DNA from: Tomitella gaofuii
GTDB taxonomy: Bacteria; Actinomycetota; Actinomycetes; Mycobacteriales; Mycobacteriaceae
DNA length: 64,000 nucleotides
Assembly: GCF_014126825.1 (NCBI RefSeq)
Contig: NZ_CP059900.1
Coordinates: 3,238,954 to 3,302,953 of the forward strand
Direction: 5' to 3'
Translations under genes and position numbers: made by a program
The notes under the pieces: model-generated
Told to the model about the DNA's origin: nothing
The model's database searches: none
The model's input: the letters and a program-made list of their open reading frames with translations, nothing else
Shown: positions 47,320-58,006 of the stretch, piece by piece
Numbering within the stretch: the stretch's first letter is position 1
How the letters are laid out: the number at the start of each line of letters is the position of its first letter

Positions 47320-50300
47320 TCATCCCTCCCCGCGCAGGCGGTATTCGCCCTCACTGTTGAGACGGGCCTGCGGTTCGAGGAGCATCGCGGCCTCGTGCTC
47401 CTTGATGGACACCGTGCCCGTGGCCGAGCATCCGAGCCCGTCGAAGCGCCGACCCTCGGGGCGCTCGTAGAGCTCCGCGCCGCCGACCATCGCCTGGGTG
47501 AGCCGGCGCGCGCCCGCCACCTGACGCTCGGCGGCCTTGGCGCGGTAGGCCTCCCGCGCGCTCTCGGGCAGCGAGGCGACGAACGCCTCCGGGTGCGCCA
47601 CCGCGATGAGCCCGGCGACGTGCCCGAAGCCCAGGCTCGTGAGCAGCCCGGCCCGCAGCGGCATCTCGTTGCCGAACCGCAGCGGCTCCTCCCGGGTCCA
47701 CACCAGCCGCGGGTACTCGGTGAAGGCCCCGTCGACGCAGTCCAGGCTGCGGTTGGGCGGAATGATGCCCGCACCGAGCACCTGGCACAGCCCGATCAAC
47801 TGGAACGCCGCCGCACCGCCCTTGGAGTGCCCGGTGAGCGTCTTCTGCGAGACGACGAACAGCGGGTTGCCCGGGTCGCGGCCCAGCGCGTCGGCGATGC
47901 GCTCGTGCAGCTCCGACTCGTTGGGGTCGTTGGCCGCGGTGGAGGTGTCGTGCTTGGACACCACCGCCACGTCGTCCACCGTCAGCCCGACGGTGGCCAG
48001 CGCCTTCGCCAGCTGCGAAGTGCGGCCGCCGCGCGCCACACCCAGCGCGCCGATCCGGGGCGCCGGGATCGAGGTGTGGACGCCGTCGGCATGCGACCCG
48101 GCCCAGGCGACCACGCCGAGGACGGGCAGGCCCATCCGCGCGGCCACGTCGCCGCGCGCCAACAGCACCGTGCCGCCGCCGGCCGACTCGACGAACCCGC
48201 CGCGGCGCCGGTCGTTGGCCCGCGAGAAACGGCGCGGGTCGATGCCCTTGGCCGCCATGGCCTCCGAGTCGGCGGTGGCGGACATGTCGCCGAACCCGAC
48301 GATGCCCTCGATGGACAGGTCGTCGAACCCGCCGGCCACCGCGAAATCGGCCTTGCCCAGCCGGATCTTGTCCACGCCCTCCTCGACGGACACGGCCGCC
48401 GTGGCGCAGGCCGCCACCGGGTGCACCATGGCTCCGTAGCCGCCGACGTACGACTGCACCACGTGCGCGGCGATGACGTTGGGCAGCGCCTCCTGCAGCG
48501 TGTCGTTGGCGTGCGGCTCGCCCAGCAGGTTGTCCACGTACAGCGCCCGCATGGAGGTCATGCCGCCCATGCCGGTGCCCTGCGTGTTGGCCACCTGCGT
48601 GGGGTGCACCCAACGCAGCATCTCGGCGGGGCTGAAGCCCGCGGACAGGAACGCGTCCACGGTGCACACCAGGTTCCACTGGGCCACGCGGTCGATCGCC
48701 TCGGCCATGTCCGCCGGGATGCCCCACACGGTGGGGTCGAATCCCGTGGGAATCTGGCCGCCGACGGTGCGGGTGAGGTTCACCCGGCGGGGCACGCGGA
48801 TCTCGGTGCCGGCCTTGCGGGTGACCTTCCAGTCGCCCGTCTCCGGCACCGACGCCACGGTGGTGCGCTCCGGGTCCGCGTCGACGAACGCCCGCGCCTC
48901 CGCCTCGGACGACACCGTGAAGGTGAGGTCCTTGTCGAGGAATACCGACGTGAGCAGCGGCGAGGTCTGCTCGACCATCGCGCCGTCGTCGTCGAAGAGC
49001 CGGATTCCGCAGCGCTCGACCACGGCGTCGTGGTAGCGCTCCCAGATCTGCGCCTCGGGCACCTGGTCGCCCGACTCCGCGTCGTACCAGCCGGCCTTGG
49101 GGGTGGTCTCCCAGGTGACCATGCCGGTGCTCCAGGCGAGCTCGAGCACGCCCGCCGGCGACAGCTGCTCGTCCACCTCCATCTCGAAGCGGGTGCGCGC
49201 GGAGCCGTAGGGCCCCAGCTCGCCCGCGCCGACGATGACGACGAGCTCCTCCGGCGCCGCGGTGACCTCCGGCCAGCTCGGGGCGGTGGCGCTCAGCCGC
49301 AGCTCCGGCGGGCAGGGCAGCGCGTCGATCGTGGCCTGGACGCTGCCGGCGAACTCCTCCGCATCCGAGGATTCCGCGTCGGCCTCCTCCTGGGTGCCCG
49401 CCAGCTCGGCCAGGTCCAGGTCGGCCTCGCCGAGCCCGCCGGTGAGGTCCAGCGTCTGCGGGGCGGCCGCCGCGTGGTCGCGCGCCTCGTGCGACGCGGC
49501 GCCGAGCAGCTCCACGGCGATCTCGTCCGGCGCCCACGTGCGCACGCCCTTGGCCTCGACCTGCTCGACCAGCGGGTCGTTGCCGCCCATCAGCCCGGTG
49601 CCGCGCACCCAGCCGATGATCGCGTGCACCAACGTGACGCGTTCGCCCCAGCCGCGCTCGGCATGCCAGCGGTTGACCAGCGCGTCCAGCGAGGCCTTGG
49701 ATTCGCCGTAGGCGCCGTCGCCGCCGAACGTGCCGCGGTTGGGCGAGCCCGGCAGGACCACGTGCAGCCGCGCGGCGATGTCGTGGTCGGCGCCGATACC
49801 GGAGAGCCCGGCGACGAGGCGCTCGACCGCCCACAGCAGCACGCGCATCTGCAGCTCGGACTTGGCGCCGGCGTCGCGCAGGTCCCCCACCACGCGGGGC
49901 GCGGCGAAGGGGAACAGCATCGTCGGCGTCATCGGCTCCTTGATGACGGTGGACTTGCCGCCGGCCGATTCGGTCTGTTCGGTGCCGATCCAGTCGATCA
50001 GCGCGTCCACGTCGGAGAACGAGGCCATGTTCACCGGCAGCACCCACAGCGCCGCGCCTTCGCGGGCGCTGGTGCGGTAGAGCTCGCGGAAGTAGGCGAG
50101 CTTCTTCTGCGTCAGCGACGAGGTGGTGGCGATGACGGTGGCGCCGCCGGCGAGCAGTTCGCCGACGACCGCGCCGGCGATCGACCCCTTGCCCGCGCCC
50201 GTGACCACCGCGGTGTCGGCAGCGAACTCGCCGGTGCGGCCCGCCGTGCGCGGGGCCGCGGCGATGGCGGCGTACTCGGCGGCCAGGGAATCGCGGCCCT

Positions 50301-53300
50301 CGCGCTCGGCGCGGCGCCGCCACCAGTCGGCGTGCGCGGCGACGGCGTCGTCGACCGTGGCGAACCCGTCGGCCAGCTCGCCGATCTCCTCGGCGGACGC
50401 CAGCCACATGCGGGCCAGGTCCTCGCGGGCGCTGGCCCAGCGGTCGTCGAGCAGCACCGCCTTGCGCGCGTCGAACGCGGGCGCCACCTGGCGGGCCCAG
50501 TCGGAGCCGAGCTCGTCGGAGATCAGGTCCGCCAGCTCGGCGCCGGACTGCTCGGCGCCGGCCTGCGCGTCTGCGACGTCGGCCATGCCGAGCTGCGCGA
50601 GGATGGTGCGTGCCGTCTCGGCGAGCACGCCCGCCGGTCCGGTGACCTTCTCCGCGAACTCGCCGAGCGCGGCCGAGTCCGCGACCCCGCCGCCGGCCGC
50701 GGCCGCCGGCTTGCTCACCGCGACGCCGCGGGCCTCGCCCACGGCGAGCACTGCCGCGTCGATCAGCGCGTCTGCCGCGCCTCCGTCGGTGACGGGGCCG
50801 TCGATGAGACCGCCCAGGTCGCCGCCGCGCACCGACGAGCCGTCGCGGGTGCCCAGGGCCAGCATGGCGGTGACGTGGCTGACCCAGCCGTCGCCCAGCT
50901 CCCACTCGCCGCGCACGCGGTCGCCGATGTGGGCGGGGCGCTTGCCCGACGGGCCGAACACGCGGCGCAGCTGGTCGCCGACGGCGTCGGTGAGCACCGG
51001 GCCGAACGGCTTGTAGGTGCGGGCCAGGCCCACCACCGTGCTCTCCAGCTGCGGCATGGCGGCCTCGGCCGCGCCGTCGATGGCGCCCAGGTTGAGCTCC
51101 GCCCCCAGGTCCACCAGCAGCTGGTTGCGGCGCGACGAGGCGCCGTCGGTGAGCGACTCGATGGTGTCGGCGCCGGTCATCTGGTCGGCGCGCAGTTTGG
51201 TCCACAGCGCGACGAGCGTGCGGGTGGCGTCGCCGGCGGTGAACGGGATGTCGTCGGGGCGCGGTCCGCCGGCCGGCGCCGCGGGGGCGGCCGGTGCGGC
51301 CGCGGCGGGGGCCTCCGCGGTTGCGGCCTCGGCGGAGGCGGCCGGCTCGTCGGCCGCCTCTTCCACGGGTTCCGGCTCGGTGTCGGTGCACAGCAGGATC
51401 GCACGTTCGCGCTCCGAGTTGAGCACCTGCGGCCCGGCGCCGACCCGCCCCGGCAGCTTGAGCGTCTGCGAGGCCAGGTTGGCGACCGTCGGCATGCGCC
51501 CCACGCCCACCTCGACGAACCGCTCGACGTCCAGCCCGCCGGTCTCCTCCTCGGAGAACAGCAGGTCCTGCGTCTCGATCCAGCGCACCGGGCTGGCGAA
51601 CTGCCACGCGAGCAGCTCGATCAGCAGGATGCGGGTGAGCGCGGACGGGTCGGCCGCCCAGGTGTCGTAGTCGCCGAGCACCGCGTCGAGCGATTCGGCC
51701 GGCACCAGGTCGCGGATCTCCTGGACGAACGCGCGGTCCAGCGTGAACGCCCGCGGCACCAGGTTGGGGATGTACCGGCCGACGAGGATGGCCGGGTCGA
51801 TGTCGTGCGGCACCAGCTTCTCGAGCGTCTGCCGGAACTCGGGAACACCACCCAGCAGCACGCGCGAGTGGAACGGCACGTCGATGCCGGGCACCAGGAT
51901 GAACGCCTTCTTGCCGCCGCGCGCGAGCCGGCGCGCGTCGATGTCGTCGGACAAGGCGTCCAGGCCGGCGACGGTGCCGGCGATCGCGTACTGCGACCCG
52001 CGCAGGTTGTAGTTGACCACCTGCAGGAACTCGCCGGACTCCGCCGCGATGCGCTCCACGTAATCGGTCACGTCGTCGTCGGCGATACCCGCCTGGGACG
52101 GACGGATGGCGCCCAGCCGGTAGTCACTGCGGCCCTCCGCGTCGCGCGGCACCAGGTGGTGCATCGCGCTGCCGCGGTGGAACACCACCTCCAGGACGGC
52201 CTCCAGCGGCAGCACCTGGGCGACGGCGGCGAGGGCGTTGTACTCGCCCACCGAGTGGCCCGCGAACAGCGAGCCCTCGACGAAGGCGCCGGCCTCACGC
52301 AGCTCCGCCACCTGGGCGCAGGCCAGAGTGGCCATGGCGACCTGGGTGAACTGGGTGAGGAACAGCACGCCGTCCGGGTGCTGGTAGGTCTCGCCCTTGG
52401 CGGTCAGCGTGGTGGGGTTGTCGCGCACCACGGCGAGGATCGAGAAACCGAGCGCCGCGCGGGTGTGCTTGTCGGCGCGCTCCCACACCTTCTTGGCGGC
52501 CGGCGAGGAGGCGCGCGCGTCCAGGCCCATCCCCTTGTGCTGGATGCCCTGGCCGGGGAACGCGTACACGGTGCGCGGCGCGTCGAGCACGCCGCTGGCG
52601 ATCATGACCAGCTCGCCCTCGACCCGGCAGGACACCTCGATGACCTCGCGGCCGGCGTCCAGGCCCACGCGCTCGACGCGCACGTCGATCTCGGCGCCCG
52701 GGCGCACCGGCGCGAGGAACCGCGCGGTCCACCCGGCCAGCGGGGTGGGCGCCCAGCCTGCCTGCTTGTCGGTGCCCTCGTACAGCGTGGCGGTGGCCAC
52801 CTGCTGCGCCGCGGCCGACAGCCACATGCCGTGCACGATCGGCGAGCCCAGGCCCGCCAGCCTGGCCGCCGAGTCGGAAACGTGGATGGGGTTGTGGTCA
52901 CCGGAGACCTGGGCGAACGCGTCCATCGCGATGGGCGCCTGCACGGTCACCTGGCGGCGGCGACGGCGGGGGCTCTCGTGCACCTCGCCCGTCCTGCCGC
53001 CCGCACGCTGCGGGTCGTCCAGTTCGCCGCGCCCGGCGCGCCCGCGGATGGCGAAGCGCTCGGTGAGCTCGGCGACGGGAGTCGATTCCAGGCCCAGGTC
53101 GCGGACGGAGCCGACCTTGACGGCGACCTCGACGACGCGGCCCAAGTCGGAGTCGGAGACCTCGGCGGCCTCGGCACGCACCGTGAGGATCGACGGCTCC
53201 GACGGCAGCGCCCCGGCCAGGCCGATGGCGTGGTCCAGGTGCACCAGGTCCAGCATGCCCTCGATGACGGACGCGGAGTCCGAGCCGGGCACGCGGGCGG

Positions 53301-56300
53301 CGCCGATGGCCGCGAACACGGCAGGCCAGCAGGCGCCCACGAGCACGTCCGGCACGCCCGCGGCGCCCGGGACGAAGTCGTCGGGCAGCCCCGCGGCGGT
53401 GACGCCGCCGTGGTCGGCGATGAGGTCGGGGGTCCACGCCAGGTTGATCCTGGCCACACCGCCCTTCACCTCGGGCAGCTCCTGGCCCGCGGCCACGCCG
53501 AGCAGCTCGGACATCGCCGCCTCCGCGTCGGCCGCGCTGACCAGCGGGGTCCCGCCGTCGACGGCGCTGGCCGGCACGGTGATGCGGATGCGCACGGCCT
53601 GCTCGCCCACCAGCGGCACGGTGAGCAGCAGCGCGGCGCCCTCGTCGGCGACGGCCAGCGTGGCACCGGTGAGCGGGTGCTCGGCGCCGTCGCCGGTGAG
53701 CCGCCACTCGGACGGCGCGCCCAGGCGGTGCACCGGGTTGATGGTGTGGCGGCCCGCCCAACGGATGTCCGGCGAGGCCAGCACGAGGTCCACGGCGTCG
53801 GCCACCGCGTCGCCGACGCCCAGGTGCCGGCGCGCCGGGATCGCCGCTGCGGCGCCGTTGCCGGCGAGCAGCTCGTCGGCCGTGGCCTTCTCGAACCGGT
53901 CGAGCAGCTCGCCCACCGGCTCGTCGGCGCGGGTGATCCCGGCGACGGACACCGGGCCGGGGATGATGCACACCTCGTCCGCGCCGTAGCGCGCGTCGTG
54001 GGCCTGCCACAGCGAGTCGGACCGCCACCAGCGGCGCACGTCCTTGTCGATGACCGGCACGAAGTTCACCGGCTTCCCAGGCGTACGGCACAAGTCGACG
54101 AAGAACGACACGTCCGCCGGGTGCAGCAGCGTGGAGGTGGCCGCCGGGTACTGCGCGACCAGCGCGTCCACCGCCGCCTCCGGGGCGTCCAGCGTCGCGG
54201 CGTCGGCGTCGAACAGCGTGGGGATGGGGCCGTGCTCGATGGGGCTCAGGCGGGCCTCCGCGCGGCGCAGCATCTCGCCGAAACGGTCGCGCCAGGTCAC
54301 GTCCGCCCACACCGCGTCGCCGTCGGCCAGGTCGTGGCCCATGGTCAGCTCGACGTAGCGGCGCAGCCACCGCTCGTACGGCATGGCGGCGACGTCGCCG
54401 AAGTACGGCTTGGCGGTGCCCGCCATGGCGGCGATGATCTCGTCGCGCCGCTCGGCGACCGCGTCGGCGTCGCCGGCCACGTCGTCGAGCAGCCGGCCGC
54501 AGCGGGACGCGGCGTTGTCGATCTCGTGGATGTCGGCGCCCAGCTGGCTGCGGCCGGAGGCCATGCCGCCCTCCGCGGTGCCGGCGCCGATCCACCCGGG
54601 CGTGCCGGGGGTCTCGACGAGCATCCGCTTGACCTCGGGGGCCGTGGTGGCCTCGAGGGTGGCCATCGCGGCCGTGCCGACGAGGATGCCGTCGACGGGC
54701 ATGGTGGGGAAGCCGTGCTGCGTGGACCAGCGGCCGGTGAGGTAGTCGGCCGCGCGCTCGGGCGTGCCGATGCCGCCGCCCACGCACACCACGATGTTGG
54801 CGCGCGCGCGGAGCTCGCCGTAGGTGGTCAGAAGCAGGTCGTCGAGGTCCTCCCAGGAGTGGTGGCCGCCGGCCTTGCCGCCCTCGACCTGCACGATGAT
54901 CGGGTAGTCGGGCACCTCGGCGGCGATGCGCACCACCGAACGGATCTGCGCCACCGTGCCCGGCTTGAAGGCGATGTAGGGGATGCCGACCTCGGCGCGC
55001 TCCTCGATGAGCGCCAGCGCGTCCTCGAGCTCGGGGATGCCTGCGGTGACGATGAGGCCGTCGAGCGCGGCGCCGGTGGTGCGCGCCTTCTGCACCAGCC
55101 GCTTACCGCCCACCTGCAGCTTCCACAGGTACGGGTCGAGGAACAGCGAGTTGAACTGCACGGCGCGGCCCGGCTCCAGCAGCGCGTTCAGCTCGTCGAT
55201 GCGGCCCAGGAAAATCTCCTCGGTGACCTGCCCGCCGCCGGCCAGCTCGGCCCAGTGGCCGGCGTTGGCCGCGGCCGCGACGATGCGCGCGTCGACGGTG
55301 GTGGGCGTCATGCCCGCGAGGAGGATCGGGGAACGGCCGGTGAGGCGGGTGAACGCGGTCTCCACGACGACGCGGCCGTCCGGCAGCGTCTTGGCCGTGG
55401 GCGCGAACTGCGACCAGGGCGACTCGACCTCCGGCGCGGCGCCGGGGGTGAAAAGGTTGCGCTGGCCGGCGCGGGTCGATGCCGGCACCACGCCCACGCC
55501 GGTGCCGCGCACCACGCCGGCGGTCATGCGTGTGAGCAGGTCTCCGGGGCCCAGGTCCAGGACCCAGCGGGCCCCGGCGTCGACGGCGGAATCGACCGAG
55601 ACCACCCAGTCGACGGGGGCGACGAGGATCGCATCGGTCAGGCGAGCGGCCTGCTCGACGTCGAGCCCGCAGCGCTCCGCCCAGTCGGCCACCATCTGCA
55701 CGGCCTCACGCAGACCGGGGTGGTGGAATCCGGCCTCGACGGCCACGTGCTCGAAGACCGGGGCGAAGGGGGCGCCGCCGGTGATCTTGTCGGCGCGCTC
55801 GTCCTTCTCCCGAGCGGCGATGCCCTCGCAGTGCGTGCGCAGGCGGGCGAGCTGGTCCGGGTCGCCGGTGAGCACGATACGGCGGCGGCCGTTGCGGATC
55901 GCGAGCACCGGGCGGTCCAGGGTGCGGGCGCCGAACACCTCGGTGAGCGCGGCTTCGATGCGCTCGGGGTCCACGCCGGAGACGGCGAGCATGGGGGAAC
56001 GGTCGGTGGTGCCGATGAGGCCGCGCCGGCGCGACACGAGGGTGGCGGCGGCGCCGATGAGCTGGGCGAGCGCGAGCAGGCGCGCATCCTCACGTCCGCC
56101 GGCGGCGAGCGCCTCGGCGGCGAGCACGCCCTGCGAATGCCCGAGCGTGGCGACGCTGTGGGCGCCGATCTCGTCGGAGCGCAGGTCGAGGCCGTTCTCC
56201 GCCAGCGACCGCACCGCGGCCAGCTGGGTCAGCAGCACGCCGGGCAGCGAGATCGCCGCGGAGGTCAGTGCGGACTGCCGCGGGCGCGTCGCCTCGATGC

Positions 56301-56610
56301 CCCACCCGATGGGGTCGAAGCCGGACGGGCGCACCACGAGCAGCTCGGAACGCACCGGCGCCAGGATGCGCTCGGACTCCTCCACCAGCGCGGTGAGCTC
56401 GCCTTCGAGCTGGGCGTCGGTCGCCAGCTCGGTGAGCGAGTCCAGCCACGGGGCCCCCTGCCCGCCGAAGGCGACCGCGTACTTCTCCCCGCCCCGGAGC
56501 CTGTCGGCCAGGGGCGTGCCGCCGCGGGGCGCGGCGGCACCGTCGGCGGCGGCCGCGTCGGCTCCGGTGGAGTCGTCGTCGCGGCCTGATCCGAATGCCT
56601 CGATGGTCAC
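47320..56610 (-). CDS. fas: Type I fatty acid synthase (FAS-I), single chain
   Basis: About 3096 residues from GTG 56610 (starts VTIEAFGSG, ribosome site AGAGGA). Domains in order: acetyl transferase (GHSQGVLAAEAL, near 155), enoyl reductase (MTPTTVDARIV, near 430), dehydratase with HGMW, malonyl/palmitoyl transferase (GHSVGEYNALAA, near 1450), ACP with the pantetheine Ser in DGASSRRNQ (near 1825), ketoreductase (VTGAGKGSIAG, near 2140) and ketosynthase (catalytic Cys in VACATAAVS near 2735; His in SKHDTST and GHSKGG). It makes long-chain acyl-CoAs as membrane lipid and mycolic acid precursors. Length matches mycobacterial Fas. Confidence 0.97.
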   Translation of the reverse strand: MTIEAFGSGRDDDSTGADAAAADGAAAPRGGTPLADRLRGGEKYAVAFGGQGAPWLDSLTELATDAQLEGELTALVEESERILAPVRSELLVVRPSGFDPIGWGIEATRPRQSALTSAAISLPGVLLTQLAAVRSLAENGLDLRSDEIGAHSVATLGHSQGVLAAEALAAGGREDARLLALAQLIGAAATLVSRRRGLIGTTDRSPMLAVSGVDPERIEAALTEVFGARTLDRPVLAIRNGRRRIVLTGDPDQLARLRTHCEGIAAREKDERADKITGGAPFAPVFEHVAVEAGFHHPGLREAVQMVADWAERCGLDVEQAARLTDAILVAPVDWVVSVDSAVDAGARWVLDLGPGDLLTRMTAGVVRGTGVGVVPASTRAGQRNLFTPGAAPEVESPWSQFAPTAKTLPDGRVVVETAFTRLTGRSPILLAGMTPTTVDARIVAAAANAGHWAELAGGGQVTEEIFLGRIDELNALLEPGRAVQFNSLFLDPYLWKLQVGGKRLVQKARTTGAALDGLIVTAGIPELEDALALIEERAEVGIPYIAFKPGTVAQIRSVVRIAAEVPDYPIIVQVEGGKAGGHHSWEDLDDLLLTTYGELRARANIVVCVGGGIGTPERAADYLTGRWSTQHGFPTMPVDGILVGTAAMATLEATTAPEVKRMLVETPGTPGWIGAGTAEGGMASGRSQLGADIHEIDNAASRCGRLLDDVAGDADAVAERRDEIIAAMAGTAKPYFGDVAAMPYERWLRRYVELTMGHDLADGDAVWADVTWRDRFGEMLRRAEARLSPIEHGPIPTLFDADAATLDAPEAAVDALVAQYPAATSTLLHPADVSFFVDLCRTPGKPVNFVPVIDKDVRRWWRSDSLWQAHDARYGADEVCIIPGPVSVAGITRADEPVGELLDRFEKATADELLAGNGAAAAIPARRHLGVGDAVADAVDLVLASPDIRWAGRHTINPVHRLGAPSEWRLTGDGAEHPLTGATLAVADEGAALLLTVPLVGEQAVRIRITVPASAVDGGTPLVSAADAEAAMSELLGVAAGQELPEVKGGVARINLAWTPDLIADHGGVTAAGLPDDFVPGAAGVPDVLVGACWPAVFAAIGAARVPGSDSASVIEGMLDLVHLDHAIGLAGALPSEPSILTVRAEAAEVSDSDLGRVVEVAVKVGSVRDLGLESTPVAELTERFAIRGRAGRGELDDPQRAGGRTGEVHESPRRRRRQVTVQAPIAMDAFAQVSGDHNPIHVSDSAARLAGLGSPIVHGMWLSAAAQQVATATLYEGTDKQAGWAPTPLAGWTARFLAPVRPGAEIDVRVERVGLDAGREVIEVSCRVEGELVMIASGVLDAPRTVYAFPGQGIQHKGMGLDARASSPAAKKVWERADKHTRAALGFSILAVVRDNPTTLTAKGETYQHPDGVLFLTQFTQVAMATLACAQVAELREAGAFVEGSLFAGHSVGEYNALAAVAQVLPLEAVLEVVFHRGSAMHHLVPRDAEGRSDYRLGAIRPSQAGIADDDVTDYVERIAAESGEFLQVVNYNLRGSQYAIAGTVAGLDALSDDIDARRLARGGKKAFILVPGIDVPFHSRVLLGGVPEFRQTLEKLVPHDIDPAILVGRYIPNLVPRAFTLDRAFVQEIRDLVPAESLDAVLGDYDTWAADPSALTRILLIELLAWQFASPVRWIETQDLLFSEEETGGLDVERFVEVGVGRMPTVANLASQTLKLPGRVGAGPQVLNSERERAILLCTDTEPEPVEEAADEPAASAEAATAEAPAAAAPAAPAAPAGGPRPDDIPFTAGDATRTLVALWTKLRADQMTGADTIESLTDGASSRRNQLLVDLGAELNLGAIDGAAEAAMPQLESTVVGLARTYKPFGPVLTDAVGDQLRRVFGPSGKRPAHIGDRVRGEWELGDGWVSHVTAMLALGTRDGSSVRGGDLGGLIDGPVTDGGAADALIDAAVLAVGEARGVAVSKPAAAAGGGVADSAALGEFAEKVTGPAGVLAETARTILAQLGMADVADAQAGAEQSGAELADLISDELGSDWARQVAPAFDARKAVLLDDRWASAREDLARMWLASAEEIGELADGFATVDDAVAAHADWWRRRAEREGRDSLAAEYAAIAAAPRTAGRTGEFAADTAVVTGAGKGSIAGAVVGELLAGGATVIATTSSLTQKKLAYFRELYRTSAREGAALWVLPVNMASFSDVDALIDWIGTEQTESAGGKSTVIKEPMTPTMLFPFAAPRVVGDLRDAGAKSELQMRVLLWAVERLVAGLSGIGADHDIAARLHVVLPGSPNRGTFGGDGAYGESKASLDALVNRWHAERGWGERVTLVHAIIGWVRGTGLMGGNDPLVEQVEAKGVRTWAPDEIAVELLGAASHEARDHAAAAPQTLDLTGGLGEADLDLAELAGTQEEADAESSDAEEFAGSVQATIDALPCPPELRLSATAPSWPEVTAAPEELVVIVGAGELGPYGSARTRFEMEVDEQLSPAGVLELAWSTGMVTWETTPKAGWYDAESGDQVPEAQIWERYHDAVVERCGIRLFDDDGAMVEQTSPLLTSVFLDKDLTFTVSSEAEARAFVDADPERTTVASVPETGDWKVTRKAGTEIRVPRRVNLTRTVGGQIPTGFDPTVWGIPADMAEAIDRVAQWNLVCTVDAFLSAGFSPAEMLRWVHPTQVANTQGTGMGGMTSMRALYVDNLLGEPHANDTLQEALPNVIAAHVVQSYVGGYGAMVHPVAACATAAVSVEEGVDKIRLGKADFAVAGGFDDLSIEGIVGFGDMSATADSEAMAAKGIDPRRFSRANDRRRGGFVESAGGGTVLLARGDVAARMGLPVLGVVAWAGSHADGVHTSIPAPRIGALGVARGGRTSQLAKALATVGLTVDDVAVVSKHDTSTAANDPNESELHERIADALGRDPGNPLFVVSQKTLTGHSKGGAAAFQLIGLCQVLGAGIIPPNRSLDCVDGAFTEYPRLVWTREEPLRFGNEMPLRAGLLTSLGFGHVAGLIAVAHPEAFVASLPESAREAYRAKAAERQVAGARRLTQAMVGGAELYERPEGRRFDGLGCSATGTVSIKEHEAAMLLEPQARLNSEGEYRLRGEG

Positions 56611-57071
56611 GTGGGGTTCCTCTCCGTCGGCTCCGCGGCGGGCCTGGCGTGCGGCCGTGCGCGTGGTCTGTCGACATCCCGGACCCGGTGCGGCGGCGCT
56701 CTGCGCCGGTGGCCGCGCAGCCGTCGCTGCCGTCCGATCCACGGCGATGTCTCCGTAGAGAAGATTGCCACAGAATCATGAGGGACTCCTCACGTTTCTC
56801 GGCGCTATCGAGGTACCCACGAGTAGAAAAAGGGGTACCCACGGGTAGAAATCCGCTGATGTGCAGTGTTGGTTCGCGCTGTGTTTTCGATCACAATCCG
56901 GTCACGGACGGGCGCTTCGGCCGTGTCCGGGCGTTCCCACGATCAGGACGTTCGCCCAGGGAAGAGGGGTTGCAGTGAGGGCGTTCGACGACCCTCGGAT
57001 GGATTGATCGAGGACATGGATCGAGGAAACGGTCGACCTTGCCGCAACGGCAGTGATTACGGTCGTTTGTC
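56611..57071. promoter_or_regulatory. Divergent control region of fas and the DUF2268 gene
   Basis: Holds the fas leader (over 160 bases) with a well-placed AGGAG-ATG at 56779 on the minus strand opening an out-of-frame ORF, then two operator-like repeats at 56812-56851. No RNA gene or further convincing CDS is seen. Confidence 0.5.
56812..56851 (-). promoter_or_regulatory. Tandem palindromic operators upstream of fas
   Basis: Two 18-base direct copies (GGTACCCACGAGTAGAAA at 56812-56829, GGTACCCACGGGTAGAAA at 56834-56851), one mismatch, 22 bases apart (about two helical turns). Each contains a TACCC-N2-GGGTA type palindrome, perfect in the second. Likely sites for a dimeric regulator of fas. 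Confidence 0.65.
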
Positions 57072-57980
57072 ATGACCATTGCAATGATCGACAGCGCCTC
57101 GGACATGGACCGGATCCTGACAGCGGACGCGAAGGATCGCGCCGACCTCATCCGTGACATGTGGGCTCCGATGGCGGGGATGTACCACTTCATCCCCGGC
57201 GGCGTGGATATGGCCACCGTGCACCAGCAGAACTTCGGCTTCCGTCCCGACTCCGCGATCGAGCAGGTTCGCGAAGGTCTGGAATCCCTTGTCGCGGCCG
57301 ATGCGTGGACCCGCATCGAGAAGGCCCTTGAGGACGGCCTCGCAGCGTTGGCGTCCGCCGATCCGGGTGTGAGCATCCCCGACCTGAACGTACTGCTCGT
57401 CCTGGGGGATCCGACCAGCAAGCACTTCATCGACGAAGTGCAAGGGATCTCCGGTTTCGGCGGCATCAGCGGCTACATCGCCCTCACCGTCTGGCCCGAC
57501 TCACGCGTACTCGACCGCCTCGAAGCCATCGCGGTCCACGAACTGCACCACAACGTGCGCTACTCGCCCGGCGGGATCGTGTGGGACCCCCAGACCGTGA
57601 CTGTCGGCGAGCATGTCGTATCCGAAGGGCTCGCCGACGTTTTCGCGTCCGAGCTGTACGGCGACGCGGGATACACCCACTTCGTGCGCGGCGAAACCCG
57701 CTCCGACGACCAGGTCTTGGCGAAGGTCGCGAGCGGTCTGGGCGTCACCGGCATGACAGACTTCGCAGCGTGGGTGCTCGGCGACTCCAGCGCGCGGCTG
57801 TTCGGTTCCGAGCCCGTCGGCTTGCCGACCGGGGCCGGCTATGCGGCCGGCGCTCGGCTTGTCCGGGCATACCTCGACGCCACGGGCACCACCGCCGCCG
57901 AATCTGTCAGAACGCCCGCCTCCGAGATCCTGCGCATCGCGCTGCCACGGCTGGGGCTGTCCGTCGACGCCGCACACTGA
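57072..57980 (+). CDS. DUF2268 putative zinc-dependent protease
   Basis: 302 residues. The HExxH-like motif 'AVHELHHNVRY' near residue 156 and a downstream Glu (SEGLADVFASELYG) form a gluzincin-type site, as in YjaZ/DUF2268 proteins. No signal peptide, so probably cytoplasmic. Weak ribosome site. Confidence 0.8.
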   Translation: MTIAMIDSASDMDRILTADAKDRADLIRDMWAPMAGMYHFIPGGVDMATVHQQNFGFRPDSAIEQVREGLESLVAADAWTRIEKALEDGLAALASADPGVSIPDLNVLLVLGDPTSKHFIDEVQGISGFGGISGYIALTVWPDSRVLDRLEAIAVHELHHNVRYSPGGIVWDPQTVTVGEHVVSEGLADVFASELYGDAGYTHFVRGETRSDDQVLAKVASGLGVTGMTDFAAWVLGDSSARLFGSEPVGLPTGAGYAAGARLVRAYLDATGTTAAESVRTPASEILRIALPRLGLSVDAAH

Positions 57981-58006
57981 GCAGCACGTCGAACGTCCTC
58001 TCCCGG

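Noticed and set aside
47351..51607. Second long minus-strand frame within fas
   Set aside because: Alternative frame of the same gene, rich in Arg/Gly/Ala with no domain pattern.
47395..56589. Plus-strand open frame of about 3060 codons opposite fas
   Set aside because: Shadow of codon bias in a GC-rich gene: Arg/Gly/His-rich, no motifs, no ribosome site. The minus-strand frame encodes a complete FAS-I.
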